Source: JBAYIE01 sp041665785 (lineage in GTDB: Bacteria > Bacteroidota > Bacteroidia > UKL13-3). Taken from it: DNA of 64,000 bases. A program made the position numbers and the translations under genes. The notes under the pieces are model-generated. The model saw only the letters and a list, made by a program, of their open reading frames with translations, was not told the origin of the DNA and searched no databases. Shown piece after piece: positions 42,428 through 52,210 of this stretch. Numbering within the stretch: position 1 is the stretch's first letter; the number at the start of each line of letters is the position of its first letter. The stretch covers positions 1-64,000 of the forward strand of contig JBAYIE010000023.1 in the NCBI GenBank assembly GCA_041665785.1. Direction: 5' to 3'.

Positions 42428-42870
42428 GTTTCGAAGGGGCTTCAAGTGTATTCACTTGAAAGCACCGGAGAAAACAAAAAAGCGGATGCGCAGCAGCCAA
42501 TTTTGATATTGCAACTCTGGTAAGAGGGAACTTGGCAAAGCCAAAATCCCTCCCACACCACAAAATGAGTGCGAGAGTGAGGTAAGAGTGTGAGAAGAAG
42601 GCTTCTGCACTCATTTTGACTCACACCCGCACTCAAACTCAAACTTTCTTCACTCTTAGCCTATGTTTCCCGCCCGACAGATTCGTTCAGGCGGGGACTA
42701 TCAGAAGCTATCTGTTTATCAGAAAGCGAAGTTGGTTTTCATCAACGTAGACCTGGTCTTGTTGGTTAACACGCTCCCACTAACTCATGTGTGAAAAAAT
42801 CTCTATTAAATAGATTTGGATTGTGATTCGCACATGGTTTAATGGCCAAAAATACCCGTTATTCGAATGC
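42428..42870. other. Non-coding tRNA-proximal region with inverted repeats and tRNA 3' duplication
   Basis: TCCCTCCCACACCAC at 42547-42561 exactly repeats the tRNA-Phe 3' end (42370-42384). It is preceded by a hairpin GAGGGA-ac-TTGGC-aaa-GCCAA-aa-TCCCTC (42524-42552) and followed by the arms AAAATGAGTGC (42562) and GCACTCATTTT (42607). No gene is recognisable. The layout suggests the scar of an element that used the tRNA end, but no integrase is present. Confidence 0.5.
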
Positions 42871-43530
42871 ATGTTAAAATGCATATTTTGGTCGTTTATA
42901 ATTTTACCTGGTATTGCGACAGGACAAATACATTGTATTAAAGCTGACCTGTTCGGTATGGCTTTTCCTTATACGGTGGAGTCTTCGATGCGGAGCGTTT
43001 ATGGGGTCAAGGCTTCCGTGGGATATGAATATATAATGAATAGTCGCTATTCATTGGGTGCAACTATTAGTTACGGGTATTCACCCCTGTTATCCAATAT
43101 TAGCTGGAATGGTTCACCAGGGACTTCACCCATAAATGATGTAACAGTTACCAAAGGAAAATTCTTATACATGGAAGGACGACGTTATTTCCGACAAGAA
43201 CTCCAATTGTAGAACAATAGCATTTCAAAAGGAATTTATTTAGGATTATATGCCGGTGTGTTGCGGGGGGAAGAAATGAGGTATGTGCGACTTGGTTATT
43301 TTGATGTTGATCCGCTTTATAAAGCTTCTGAAGTTATGATATGGACCTATGGAGCTGGTGCCTTAGTTGGGTATCGATTCAACATAGGCAATTCGTTCCT
43401 GATAGAACCACAGTTGGGATTTGCCTTTGGCAAAACTTCGCCTGTTTGGCCGTATAATGAAAAGGATTATCGTTTCTTGCACTTGGCAAGGCTTGAATTA
43501 AATATTGGGTATTTCATTTCAGGAAATTAA
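42871..43530 (+). pseudogene. Outer-membrane beta-barrel protein gene interrupted by an in-frame TAG
   Basis: The first part encodes a signal peptide (MLKCIFWSFIILPG, then GQ) and barrel-like strands, ending at TAG 43210-43212. The same frame continues without interruption after the stop (NNSISKGIYLGLYAGVLRGE) to a terminal strand LELNIGYFIS at 43530. There is no frameshift, only a single amber codon, which is one base change from several sense codons. Together the parts would make a ~219-residue barrel protein. Likely a recent nonsense mutation or sequencing error; read-through is less likely. Confidence 0.7.
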
Positions 43531-43618
43531 CCCGGAAGCATTTTTACATCCTAACCACCGAATGGCCTATTCCAAAAAAGATTAATATAATCTGAATTGC
43601 TATAAAATCATTCCTGCA

Positions 43619-44494
43619 TTAAAGTGTATAAACATACGGATTAGAAGTAACAGGATTCGGGAAAGGATACGGTGTACCTTCGTTAATAGTAATTCCTGTT
43701 ATTGGAGGCAGGCTTGTCTGATAACGCATGGCACCTACGGCAGCAACCGGGTTTGGTGGTCCTCCCGAACCGGTTGTGAAGTCATAAATAATATCCCCTG
43801 TAATTTGACCGCCACCAAGCTTATTCTTAGTTCCAGGCTGACCGGTATTTAAGCATACCAGAATGAAATAGTTGATGGGATCGGTTGCACTCAGAAAAAT
43901 TGCATACACCGGTGTTCCTGTTGTACCACCGTTACTCGAACGAAGTGGGAGATTAATTATCGGTGGTCGTAACGAATTGGGATTTCCTTTAATAGCGTAT
44001 GTATTTGAAATCGTCATTTGTAAACTCACAATGGGACCAAGATCTTGATTATAACCTGGATCCGTGGTGAATAGTCCAACTGGTATTGTAGTTGTTGAAC
44101 TGCTGGATGGGCTCCCGGCTCCCGGCCAATAACCTAAGGTATACTGCCAATCGTAGGATATCTGATAGCTGTTGCTGCCTGCATCCTGCCAGCAGGCTGG
44201 ATCAAATTCACCGGAAGTGTCCTGTATGCAGTAATAATAATTGCTTTGATAGTATACCAAAGATCTTTCCACAGCTAAATAGTTTGTACTTGTATCATAA
44301 TCCATCCCACCGGGATAATCAATCAAACTTACCCCGGTAAAATTAAAAGAAGGAGATTGTCCTCCACCATCCAGATAATCAGTTGGGAAATCTATAACAC
44401 AGTAATAATAGGTGAATGCTTTACCATTGGTGTTAGTAAAAGTCAATGATGCCCCGCGGGGATTATTTTCTCCATTCCATGTATTGTCTGACAT
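43619..44494 (-). CDS. Hypothetical protein, Tyr/Asn/Gly-rich
   Basis: I do not recognise this 291-residue protein. The start is the ATG giving MSDNTWNGENN; the open frame extends 19 codons upstream without signal-peptide character. It is rich in Tyr, Asn, Gly, Ser and Pro with few charged residues (FTYYYCVIDF, YYQSNYYYCIQDTSGEFDPACW), suggesting a beta-rich structure. A Ser/Thr linker (SPSSSSTTT) sits near the middle. No membrane segment or sorting domain is seen. It lies 80 nt after the adenylate cyclase gene on the same strand, so the two may share a transcript. Confidence 0.55.
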   Translation of the reverse strand: MSDNTWNGENNPRGASLTFTNTNGKAFTYYYCVIDFPTDYLDGGGQSPSFNFTGVSLIDYPGGMDYDTSTNYLAVERSLVYYQSNYYYCIQDTSGEFDPACWQDAGSNSYQISYDWQYTLGYWPGAGSPSSSSTTTIPVGLFTTDPGYNQDLGPIVSLQMTISNTYAIKGNPNSLRPPIINLPLRSSNGGTTGTPVYAIFLSATDPINYFILVCLNTGQPGTKNKLGGGQITGDIIYDFTTGSGGPPNPVAAVGAMRYQTSLPPITGITINEGTPYPFPNPVTSNPYVYTL

Positions 44495-44574
44495 AATGTT
44501 ATGATTTATTAAATGCAAGTTACACTTGACAGTCGAGATTGAAATCCCCAATTCGGGTGATATTATAATGATGG

Positions 44575-46422
44575 TTAAACAGTTTTTATTCCTTCAATAA
44601 AATAGGCATCCACTGCTCCTTTCCCTTTCGCATTAATTTTACCACGGTAATCACAATTGAAACGTTCTTTTACTAGCAAGTACGTTGAATGACTTATATT
44701 GATTTTACCCGGTTCGCTGATACTTTCCATACGACTTGCAGTATTTACCGTATCGCCCCAGATATCAAAGGCAAACTTTCGCGTACCAACAATTCCTGCC
44801 ACTACAGGTCCTGAATTCATGCCAATTCTTAGTTGAAATAAACTATTTTCATTTTTAATAAATTCCTGAAGTTCTATTGCCGCTTTTATCATGCGTTCTG
44901 CATGATCAGCTGTTTGAATGGGGAGCCCACAAACTGCCAGGTATGCATCTCCGATGGTTTTAATTTTTTCGACACCATATTTATCCATGATTCTGTCAAA
45001 TGCAATAAAATTCTTATTGATTTCTTCAACCAATTCGGATGGAGATAACATTTCACTGATTTTTGTAAAGTCGACAAAATCAGTAAACATAACAGTTACA
45101 TTTTGATACTGCCTTGCCTTTGATGCTCCTGTCTTTTTTAATTCATCGGCCACCTCTGAAGGAAGAATATTCAAGAGCAACCCATCTGAACGCGCTTTTG
45201 CCTGTTTCACTTTATTTCGCTGCCAGAATAGTAACACCGTTAATACCAATAAAAGCATAGCTCCTGATGCGAGGTAGTTCCTTTCCCGTGTCCGGCTTTC
45301 ATTCTGAAGATTCAGCAATTCTATTTTTCGTTCTTTAAGTCCTGTTTCATATTTCGTCTGCATCTCACTAATGCTGTTAATTTTTTCAGAGTTTAGCAGT
45401 GAATCCGACAATTGCAAATACATGGCTAAAGTGTGGAAGGCTTCTTTGTATTTTTCTTCGCTTAAGTACAAATCCGATAGTAATTTTTTGCATTCAGCTT
45501 CCTTTTTTAAATCTTTTAAGTCTTGAGATTTATCAATGGCCTGATGGATATAAAATTTGGCGCTATCCGTGTTCCTGATGTCCGCATATAAACAGGCCAG
45601 ATTGTAGCAAAGATTGGCCTCTTCACTTAACATTTCGTTTGATTTATAAAACAAAAGTGCCCGGTGGAAATAATGTAAGGCTAACCGATTTTGATGAAGC
45701 TCCTGATAACACAATGCAAGGTTATTAAGATTCTGATAATGGGCAATTGACTCTTCAGAACCCTCGGTGAGACTATCTACCAATTGATAATACATCAAAG
45801 CGTTTTTATATTTATTCAGGAAGTAGTACACTCCCCCTATTCCCATATATGCAGTGGTTTGTTCCAAAGGTTGGTTGTATTTCTTAGCCAGAAATAGTCC
45901 AATACGGTAATACGAAAGTGATTTAGTGTAGTCTTTGTATTCAGAAAGCAGATTACCCAGTGAATTGTATATTTGAGTTCTCAACTCAGGAGAATTGGCC
46001 CGTTGAGCGTACCTCAGTCCTTCATAAAAATAAAAAAAGGCAGAGTCGGCATTGCTTTGATACAAATGCGCATAGCCGAGCAGGATAGACGCACCCACAA
46101 GACCCTTATAATCCTGATTGCTTTTACTTATTTCGGAAGCCTTTCTTAAATAAATAAAAGAAGAATCATTTCTGCCCTTAGCCATCCAAACAGACCCAAT
46201 GCGTATGCATGCATTACGAATTCCTGCGTTGTATTTCGCACGAATGGAAAGTTCCATCGCTTTATGTGCCAGTAGATTCGTAGAATCAAGATTGGAAGTT
46301 TGCAAACGTATGGCGTCTTCCAGTAATCTCTTTATATAAACTGTATCATGCTCTTGGGCATAGTTTGATAGTCCTGACAACAGAAAAAGAAGGAGAGAAA
46401 ATATTTTCCTGAATGGATGCAT
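44575..46422 (-). CDS. Membrane class III adenylate/guanylate cyclase with TPR sensor domain
   Basis: The 615-residue protein has a signal peptide (~22, LSNYAQ). TPR repeats occupy ~40-345 (AFFYFYEGLRYAQ, SLSYYRIGLFLAKKY, ALHYFHRALLFYK), then a coiled coil. One transmembrane helix (~382-400, GAMLLLVLTVLLFW) leads to a cytoplasmic class III cyclase domain (~430-612). VMFTDFVDFTK gives metal-binding Asp448; GDAYLAVCGLP and FDIWGDTVNTASRME are the other signature regions. It would make cAMP or cGMP in response to a periplasmic signal sensed by the TPRs. The substrate cannot be told by eye. Confidence 0.9.
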   Translation of the reverse strand: MHPFRKIFSLLLFLLSGLSNYAQEHDTVYIKRLLEDAIRLQTSNLDSTNLLAHKAMELSIRAKYNAGIRNACIRIGSVWMAKGRNDSSFIYLRKASEISKSNQDYKGLVGASILLGYAHLYQSNADSAFFYFYEGLRYAQRANSPELRTQIYNSLGNLLSEYKDYTKSLSYYRIGLFLAKKYNQPLEQTTAYMGIGGVYYFLNKYKNALMYYQLVDSLTEGSEESIAHYQNLNNLALCYQELHQNRLALHYFHRALLFYKSNEMLSEEANLCYNLACLYADIRNTDSAKFYIHQAIDKSQDLKDLKKEAECKKLLSDLYLSEEKYKEAFHTLAMYLQLSDSLLNSEKINSISEMQTKYETGLKERKIELLNLQNESRTRERNYLASGAMLLLVLTVLLFWQRNKVKQAKARSDGLLLNILPSEVADELKKTGASKARQYQNVTVMFTDFVDFTKISEMLSPSELVEEINKNFIAFDRIMDKYGVEKIKTIGDAYLAVCGLPIQTADHAERMIKAAIELQEFIKNENSLFQLRIGMNSGPVVAGIVGTRKFAFDIWGDTVNTASRMESISEPGKINISHSTYLLVKERFNCDYRGKINAKGKGAVDAYFIEGIKTV

Positions 46423-46973
46423 TTAAAAGTAAAAATACACTTTTCAAAAGGAATGTATTATATAATTTCGTTTGTCCGAATTCAATCACGTATCACATTT
46501 TAGCAAATATTTTCTGATAGAGATACAATCATTGATGGTATTCGGGTCATTCTTAGAAAAATTAAATAGAGCCCATCTTTGTCGGTGTAAGATCGAGAGA
46601 TAAGTTTACCTTCAATGGTAACTTTTGAACCTTTCTTGAGGTACTCTTCAATGATTCCGGATTGCTTCCTCCCAGGCTACTAATTTATGCCAATTCGATT
46701 CGGTCACTTTGTTGCCTTTTAGTGATACTTAATATTGCTGAAGGAACAAGTTGATTCAGTCGGATTGATAAAAGAAACTTTTATGTTATTGCCAGAGGAT
46801 CAGCTTTCGAATGTGTAGCAATTCTTGAAATCAGCTGAATATTCGCTGTGTTTGTTTTGTCATTGGGTTTAGAAAATTAATTCTATTTTTAACTAACCTT
46901 TGGTCTCAGATTTAGGGAGTATTACAATGATAGTTTGTCATCAGCCAGAATATTAAACAATAAAGCTAAAACC
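46423..46973. other. Intergenic region around the ssb remnant
   Basis: The 551 nt between the cyclase and glycosyltransferase genes contain only the ssb remnant. The rest is AT-rich with no RNA, terminator or intact small gene visible; a promoter for the plus-strand glycosyltransferase is expected but not identified. Confidence 0.4.
46536..46725 (-). pseudogene. Remnant of single-stranded DNA-binding protein gene (ssb)
   Basis: Read on the minus strand, KGNKVTESNWHKLVAWEEAIR matches the SSB segment around its VTEWH/VAW motif. After a frame change the sequence continues GIIEEYLKKGSKVTIEGKL and SRSYTDKDG, the SSB YLKKGSKVYIEG strand and loop. No start codon, N-terminal third or C-terminal tail is present, and stops occur in each frame. 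It is a clear decayed SSB fragment, probably from a mobile element. Confidence 0.7.
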
Positions 46974-48830
46974 ATGTTGGTTAAAAATAAGTCTATAACT
47001 GATTATAGAGTAATTCTATTGCTCATCATCGCCCTTGGGGCGTTCCTGCGTTTTTACAAACTATCCTACCAGAGTTATTGGCTGGATGAGTGTATCACCA
47101 TGATTGAGTGTAATCCTCTTTTATCCTGGAAGGAATTGCTGAATTCCTTAAGTTGTTGTGATTTGCAACCACCACTTTATCATTCCTTAGAGAAGTTAAT
47201 ACTTTTAATTTTTGGTTACAATGATTACGTTGGAAGAGTATTGTCGGCAATATTAGGTACAACCAGTATTTGGATAATATTCCTTTTAGGTAAAGAATTA
47301 ATTCATAAGGATGTTGGATTAATCGCTGCCGTCATTACTGCGATAAATCCTTACAATATTCAGTATTCCCAGGAAGCAAGACCTTATATACTTGTCTTTG
47401 TAACTACAACGGTTTCATTCTTGTTCCTTATTCGTTTGCTCAAAAAGCAATCAGCATCAAACATTCTTCTCTACGGCTTAACCACCCTGGTAATGATTTA
47501 TTCTCATTATTTTGCCATGTTTGCATATATAAGTCAGTGGGGAATAATTATTCTGCTGACACTCATAAAAGATCAAATTAAATGGCAAATATTCAAAAGT
47601 TTTTTACTAGCCAATATAATCGTGATTGTAGGCTATCTTCCATGGATACCAATACTGTTTAGTGTTTCTAAAATCAACTCCTATTGGATTGATTCTATAC
47701 CTGAAAATTTCGCGTCATCTTTTTTTTATACCTATTTTGGAGACAATGATTTCCTTAAACCTTTTCTGCTCATTTTCTTATTTCTATCCTTAGAGATCAA
47801 AAATAATGAGGAAAGAAATACTTCTTTTTCTCCTCAATTTTCTAAGGGCCAATTTTCCTTTTTTCTGTGTATTATATGGATTTTCATAGGTTTCTTCATT
47901 CCATATATGCGATCAATTCTTTCGGTTCCGATTTTGATCCCAAGGTATACCATTGTGGTGTTGCCAGCCTTTATTTTACTCATCGCTGCGGGAATTAAGC
48001 ACGTTCAAAATCTCTCCATTAGAGTCGTATTTTTAATAGTTTTCTCTGTTTTGTCTTTGTTTGATTTTGTGTTTGTGAAAGAATACTATTCCAGGATCAG
48101 CAAAACTCAATTCAGAGAATTGGCTCATTTTATAGTTTCTAATGGACCTAAGGGAATTCCGGTTATTACAGAGCGAACCCCGGAACAACAGCGTTATTAT
48201 CTCAGTCAACTCGGTTCAACATCTAAGTTAATAACAGGTAGAAAGGAAGCTGCTATAGAGTTAATGCTAAAAGATACTGCTGTGAATTCGCACAGTTCTG
48301 TCTTCTGGCTAGTTGGTGCACATGGAGACAAAAAGCTGGATGATATTAAAAGAAAGGAACTTGAGAAATCATATTGCATGGTTAATAGCAAGGATTATTT
48401 CGATGCCTGGGCACAACTGTATGTGTTGAAGAGTACTTTAATGAAAAAGGCTATAATTCTGGATTTTGAAAAGTTCAAATATTATCAACCTTTTGAAATT
48501 GAGAATGCAACTGTAATCCCAATTTGGGAGTCATATAGCATCAAATCAGATACGGTATTTTTTCCTAAAGGTACTTATAGGGTAGTAGTTTTGGCCAGGG
48601 GAACCAAAGCCGAAAATGAGTATCCACATTTAAATGTTTATTTGAATGAGAGCAAAATCGGGAATTTATTTATTAATGAATCATACGAAGATCACTCCTC
48701 ATTTTTTGTTGAAGTTAATACCGATACAAAAGGTGTGATCTCTATTGAGTTTGATAATGATAAATTTGATCCGGTAACCAAGCAAGACAGAAATACCTTC
48801 ATTAAAAATGTTCTGTTTTATAAGTTATAG
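46974..48830 (+). CDS. GT39/ArnT-like membrane glycosyltransferase
   Basis: The 618-residue protein has 10-12 transmembrane helices in the first ~400 residues. The first periplasmic loop carries SYWLDECITMIECNP, the acidic (D/E) catalytic loop of the GT-C fold, and NPYNIQYSQEARPYILVF follows the family pattern. The C-terminal ~220 residues are soluble and presumably periplasmic. GT39/83 enzymes move sugars from polyprenyl-phosphate donors to proteins or lipids. The start is ATG 46974 rather than a TTG 13 codons upstream. Base composition is visibly more AT-rich than neighbouring genes, suggesting acquisition. Acceptor unknown. Confidence 0.82.
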   Translation: MLVKNKSITDYRVILLLIIALGAFLRFYKLSYQSYWLDECITMIECNPLLSWKELLNSLSCCDLQPPLYHSLEKLILLIFGYNDYVGRVLSAILGTTSIWIIFLLGKELIHKDVGLIAAVITAINPYNIQYSQEARPYILVFVTTTVSFLFLIRLLKKQSASNILLYGLTTLVMIYSHYFAMFAYISQWGIIILLTLIKDQIKWQIFKSFLLANIIVIVGYLPWIPILFSVSKINSYWIDSIPENFASSFFYTYFGDNDFLKPFLLIFLFLSLEIKNNEERNTSFSPQFSKGQFSFFLCIIWIFIGFFIPYMRSILSVPILIPRYTIVVLPAFILLIAAGIKHVQNLSIRVVFLIVFSVLSLFDFVFVKEYYSRISKTQFRELAHFIVSNGPKGIPVITERTPEQQRYYLSQLGSTSKLITGRKEAAIELMLKDTAVNSHSSVFWLVGAHGDKKLDDIKRKELEKSYCMVNSKDYFDAWAQLYVLKSTLMKKAIILDFEKFKYYQPFEIENATVIPIWESYSIKSDTVFFPKGTYRVVVLARGTKAENEYPHLNVYLNESKIGNLFINESYEDHSSFFVEVNTDTKGVISIEFDNDKFDPVTKQDRNTFIKNVLFYKL

Positions 48831-49063
48831 ATATTGCATCTTACTAACAGATTCTTTAACAATGATTTCATCAGCAAATGCGAATGACAAAAGGTAAATT
48901 AAGAACGGATTTGTTTTGATATCAATAGCAAACTGATTTTATACCAATAATCCAAAGGGTTGAAGTATTTTATATTTCACCAAATCCTAAACTGTTATTT
49001 ATTAGTATTTCATTATCAAGTAATTGGAATTAATAAGGTATATTCCATCTTAATCCAAAAGCT

Positions 49064-51469
49064 ATGAGAAAATTATCAAATGAATTTAAATTGATTCTTG
49101 CTCTTTTTGCAAGGACATTATCTGGGCCACTCCGGTCAAAAGTGAAAAGAAAATTTGGTCCATTAATACACATTTTCGCGATATTGGTATCACTAAATGT
49201 GCATGCTCAGCCATACTCACGTCCTGAAATTAACTGCGCTGATTACACGCGCATATTGAGCCCAGGTCAATGCACGTATTCAACCTTGGGATTTGAATTC
49301 GACCCTGTATTGGTTGTTGAACCTAATGTAGCGGTAACAGTTTTCAATAATTACAATAATAGTGCTTCTCTGGCAGGGGCTGTTTTTTCAGCGGGAGTGA
49401 CAACTGTATTATGGACAGTAACGGATCCAATCTACCTTGTTGATACTTGCCGGTCGAGAATTACTATTGTGGATGATCAGGTACCGCTTATTAACTGTCC
49501 TGGCTTAGGATCAACTCAAGCGTTTTATGTTGGTGAAAGAGGAGGAAATGGAGCACTCAGCAAAATCTCAATGAGTGGTACCCGAAATATTATTACAGTG
49601 CTGCCACAGGCAGATGGAGTGGTTCTGGAAAGCCCAACTTCTGCAATTGTTTCAAGGTTCAACGGAAATGGTTCCACCCTTGTCCGGGTTAATCTTACAA
49701 CTGGTATGAAGACTGATCTAGTTTCACTGGGTGGATATTGCCAAGGATTAAGTCTTGATGGGTCAGGGAATATTTATGTTGCGAGCGAACAGTTAAACAA
49801 AATACAAAAAGTCAACTTGAATACTTTAGCCGTTACAGATATTCTCACCGGTTTGAGCCGGCCAATTGATGTTGTGTTTGAAAATCAGAGCACTATTCTC
49901 TTTTCAGAATACAATCAAAGTCGTTTACGCAGGTATAATTTGAATACCAATACAACTACCACTGTATGTAGCGGATTACACGGACCGACTGATATATATA
50001 ATGAGGGAAATGGCAATGTTCTAATTATAGAGGATGGAAGTAACAGGATATCCCGGGTTAATCTGATTACCGGGGTTTCAACGTTGGTGATTAACCTTGG
50101 AAGTGGCTTACCTCATGGAATTGCAAAAGACAATTTGAATAATATTTATGTTACACGTTATTTAAGCGGTGATATTTTGAAAATCACTCCTTTAAATGTT
50201 TTATCCACACATGCTACAGGTCTTATCAATCCAATTTTTATTGTTTCCACATTAAACACAACAATGAATGTTCAATGTCCTGCGGATGTTCCTTTGGTGA
50301 ATACAAGTTTAATTACCGCCTCAGATAACTGTTCTGTAACGATAACGCATGTGGATGATGTGATCAGCAACCAATTGTGCGATAATCAATATACATTAAC
50401 AAGAACATATAAAGCAACCGATCCTTCAGGAAATTCAACAACATGTGCACAAACAGTAATAGTAAATGACACGACAAGACCAATAATCATATGCCCAATG
50501 GACATCAATGTTAGTTGCGGTCAAAATGTACAGTTTAGTGCCTTCGCGAATGATAATTGCGGTTCCGTAAACATAACATATAGTCACCCGCCAAATTCTT
50601 CATTTCCTCCAGGCAGTACTATCGTAACTGCAACTGCAACTGATCTTTGTGGAAATAACTCTTCTGGTCAGTTTACTGTTAATGTAAATGGTCTAACTCC
50701 AATTTGTTCGCTGGTATCTTCTCCAAATACAAATGGCCCATTATTAGGAGGTACCACAACAAATGCAATTGCGAACCAGATGTTTTTAGGATATGGCTAT
50801 CAGAGTATGAATATCACCTGCAGTGCATCAGGAGGAGGTCCCTTCACTTATAATTGGAGTGGAACTGGCATAAGTGGGAGCGGATCTTCCATTGTATTTA
50901 CGCCTTTGGCAGGAGGAAATTACCCGATTACCTGCTCAGCAACTAATAGCTATGGATGCAAAACCAACTGTTCAATAATTATTTGTGTATTGGATGTGCG
51001 AGCACCGGTAAGTAGTCCGCGCAACACAAATGTTTATGTTTGTCATATTCCTCATGGTATTCCTGGGAATACAAGACCGTTGAGTTTAAATATTAATGCG
51101 GTGCAGGCACATATAGCTAATCAAGCTGGCCATGAGTATTGTAGACTGGGGTATTGTGATCAGGTTTGCGGTTTCAGTAAGGCAGGGTATACATTTGAAA
51201 CCCAAAATATATACTCAGGAGATGAGGTTCATGTTCTGGTCTATCCGAATCCTTCCAATGGCAAATTCAAATTAAAGCTCACTAGCATAAGTGAAGAACC
51301 AATGGTTATAAAGATAATTGATTTTGCAGGTAGACTTGTTTACGAATCATCTAATCCTAATATTAATCAGGAAATAGAGATTGGAGAAGAATTTATTGAA
51401 GGCATATATATTGCCAATATAAGTCAGGGTACATTCAGTAAAACGGTGAAAATTTCGAAAGTAAAATAG
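49064..51469 (+). CDS. Large secreted protein with beta-propeller, HYR domains and type A T9SS sorting domain
   Basis: The 801-residue protein has a long basic N-terminus before the hydrophobic signal segment (cleavage near VHAQ, ~48); a GTG at 49142 would give a normal-length signal peptide. An HYR-like segment (~55-145) precedes an NHL/SMP-30-like propeller (~150-400: GLSLDGSGNIYVASE, DVVFENQSTILFSEY, GIAKDNLNNIYVTRY). Two HYR domains (~405-560; AFANDNCG, TATATDLCGN) and an Ig/PKD-like domain (~575-650) follow. The final ~75 residues (VYPNPSNGKFKL to FSKTVKISKVK) are the Por secretion tail. It is a T9SS-exported cell-surface or released protein, possibly an adhesin. A terminator follows. 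Confidence 0.88.
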   Translation: MRKLSNEFKLILALFARTLSGPLRSKVKRKFGPLIHIFAILVSLNVHAQPYSRPEINCADYTRILSPGQCTYSTLGFEFDPVLVVEPNVAVTVFNNYNNSASLAGAVFSAGVTTVLWTVTDPIYLVDTCRSRITIVDDQVPLINCPGLGSTQAFYVGERGGNGALSKISMSGTRNIITVLPQADGVVLESPTSAIVSRFNGNGSTLVRVNLTTGMKTDLVSLGGYCQGLSLDGSGNIYVASEQLNKIQKVNLNTLAVTDILTGLSRPIDVVFENQSTILFSEYNQSRLRRYNLNTNTTTTVCSGLHGPTDIYNEGNGNVLIIEDGSNRISRVNLITGVSTLVINLGSGLPHGIAKDNLNNIYVTRYLSGDILKITPLNVLSTHATGLINPIFIVSTLNTTMNVQCPADVPLVNTSLITASDNCSVTITHVDDVISNQLCDNQYTLTRTYKATDPSGNSTTCAQTVIVNDTTRPIIICPMDINVSCGQNVQFSAFANDNCGSVNITYSHPPNSSFPPGSTIVTATATDLCGNNSSGQFTVNVNGLTPICSLVSSPNTNGPLLGGTTTNAIANQMFLGYGYQSMNITCSASGGGPFTYNWSGTGISGSGSSIVFTPLAGGNYPITCSATNSYGCKTNCSIIICVLDVRAPVSSPRNTNVYVCHIPHGIPGNTRPLSLNINAVQAHIANQAGHEYCRLGYCDQVCGFSKAGYTFETQNIYSGDEVHVLVYPNPSNGKFKLKLTSISEEPMVIKIIDFAGRLVYESSNPNINQEIEIGEEFIEGIYIANISQGTFSKTVKISKVK

Positions 51470-51489
51470 CGCAGTCGTATTTGTGTTAT

Positions 51490-51523
51490 AAAAAGGGGCG
51501 TCTTAAAAAGATAGCCCCTTTTT
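51490..51523 (+). terminator. Rho-independent terminator after the 49064 gene
   Basis: AAAAAGGGGC and GCCCCTTTTT form the stem, extended inward by CTT/AAG, followed by T's. Confidence 0.85.
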
Positions 51524-51641
51524 ACATCATAAAGTCTCACGATATCCATAAATTAAATGGAATTTCGAAGAAAGCGTAAATCATTTATGTACTTGGAAAT
51601 GCTGAACTGACAAGAGATTCAAGGATAGCAATTACACCTAC

Positions 51642-52124
51642 TCACAATTCCTTTACCATCCACACATTGCACGCAAAATGCCCTGTGTTTCCAAGAGGTT
51701 GCGACAAGCGTTGGTATCCCGCCTTTTCATACAAATGAATGGCTGCTTTCATTTCTGGAAAAGATTCGAGGTATAAATGGGTGTATCCCCATTGACGGGC
51801 AAGTGCCTCGCATTCCTGCATCAACTGTTTTCCAATACCAAGACCTCTGGCTTTTTCATCCAGAAAAAAACGAACCAGCTCGGCATATTTATCGGGTAAA
51901 CCGGTGGATGGATAAATGCCACATCCACCCATTACTTTTCCATCTGTCTCCACCACAAAATAATAGGAGAGTGGTTTTGTAAACAGCTTGGAAAGATCAT
52001 CCGTAGTGGGATCGGAATGAGCCGTGCCTTCCGAAGGTAATCCCAGATCATCGATTCCACGACGAATAATGGCGGCAAGTGTGGCATTGTCAGCCGGAGT
52101 GACGGTGCGGTAATGAATGTTCAA
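51642..52124 (-). CDS. GNAT family N-acetyltransferase
   Basis: This 160-residue single-domain GNAT shows YFVVETDGKVMGGCGIYPS, then LVRFFLDEKARGLGIGKQLM with the R-x-x-G-x-G acetyl-CoA loop (~90-102), and LYLESFPEMKAAIHLYEKAGY. It is closest in layout to ribosomal/small-molecule acetyltransferases. Its substrate is unknown. It stands alone between two T9SS cargo genes. Confidence 0.88.
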   Translation of the reverse strand: MNIHYRTVTPADNATLAAIIRRGIDDLGLPSEGTAHSDPTTDDLSKLFTKPLSYYFVVETDGKVMGGCGIYPSTGLPDKYAELVRFFLDEKARGLGIGKQLMQECEALARQWGYTHLYLESFPEMKAAIHLYEKAGYQRLSQPLGNTGHFACNVWMVKEL

Positions 52125-52210
52125 TGTGAAGAAATTTGTTGCGCAATTTATAGATTATCGGTAAACGAAAATCAGAAGAACAGCAATGACATACTTTTTT
52201 CAACTCTGAC

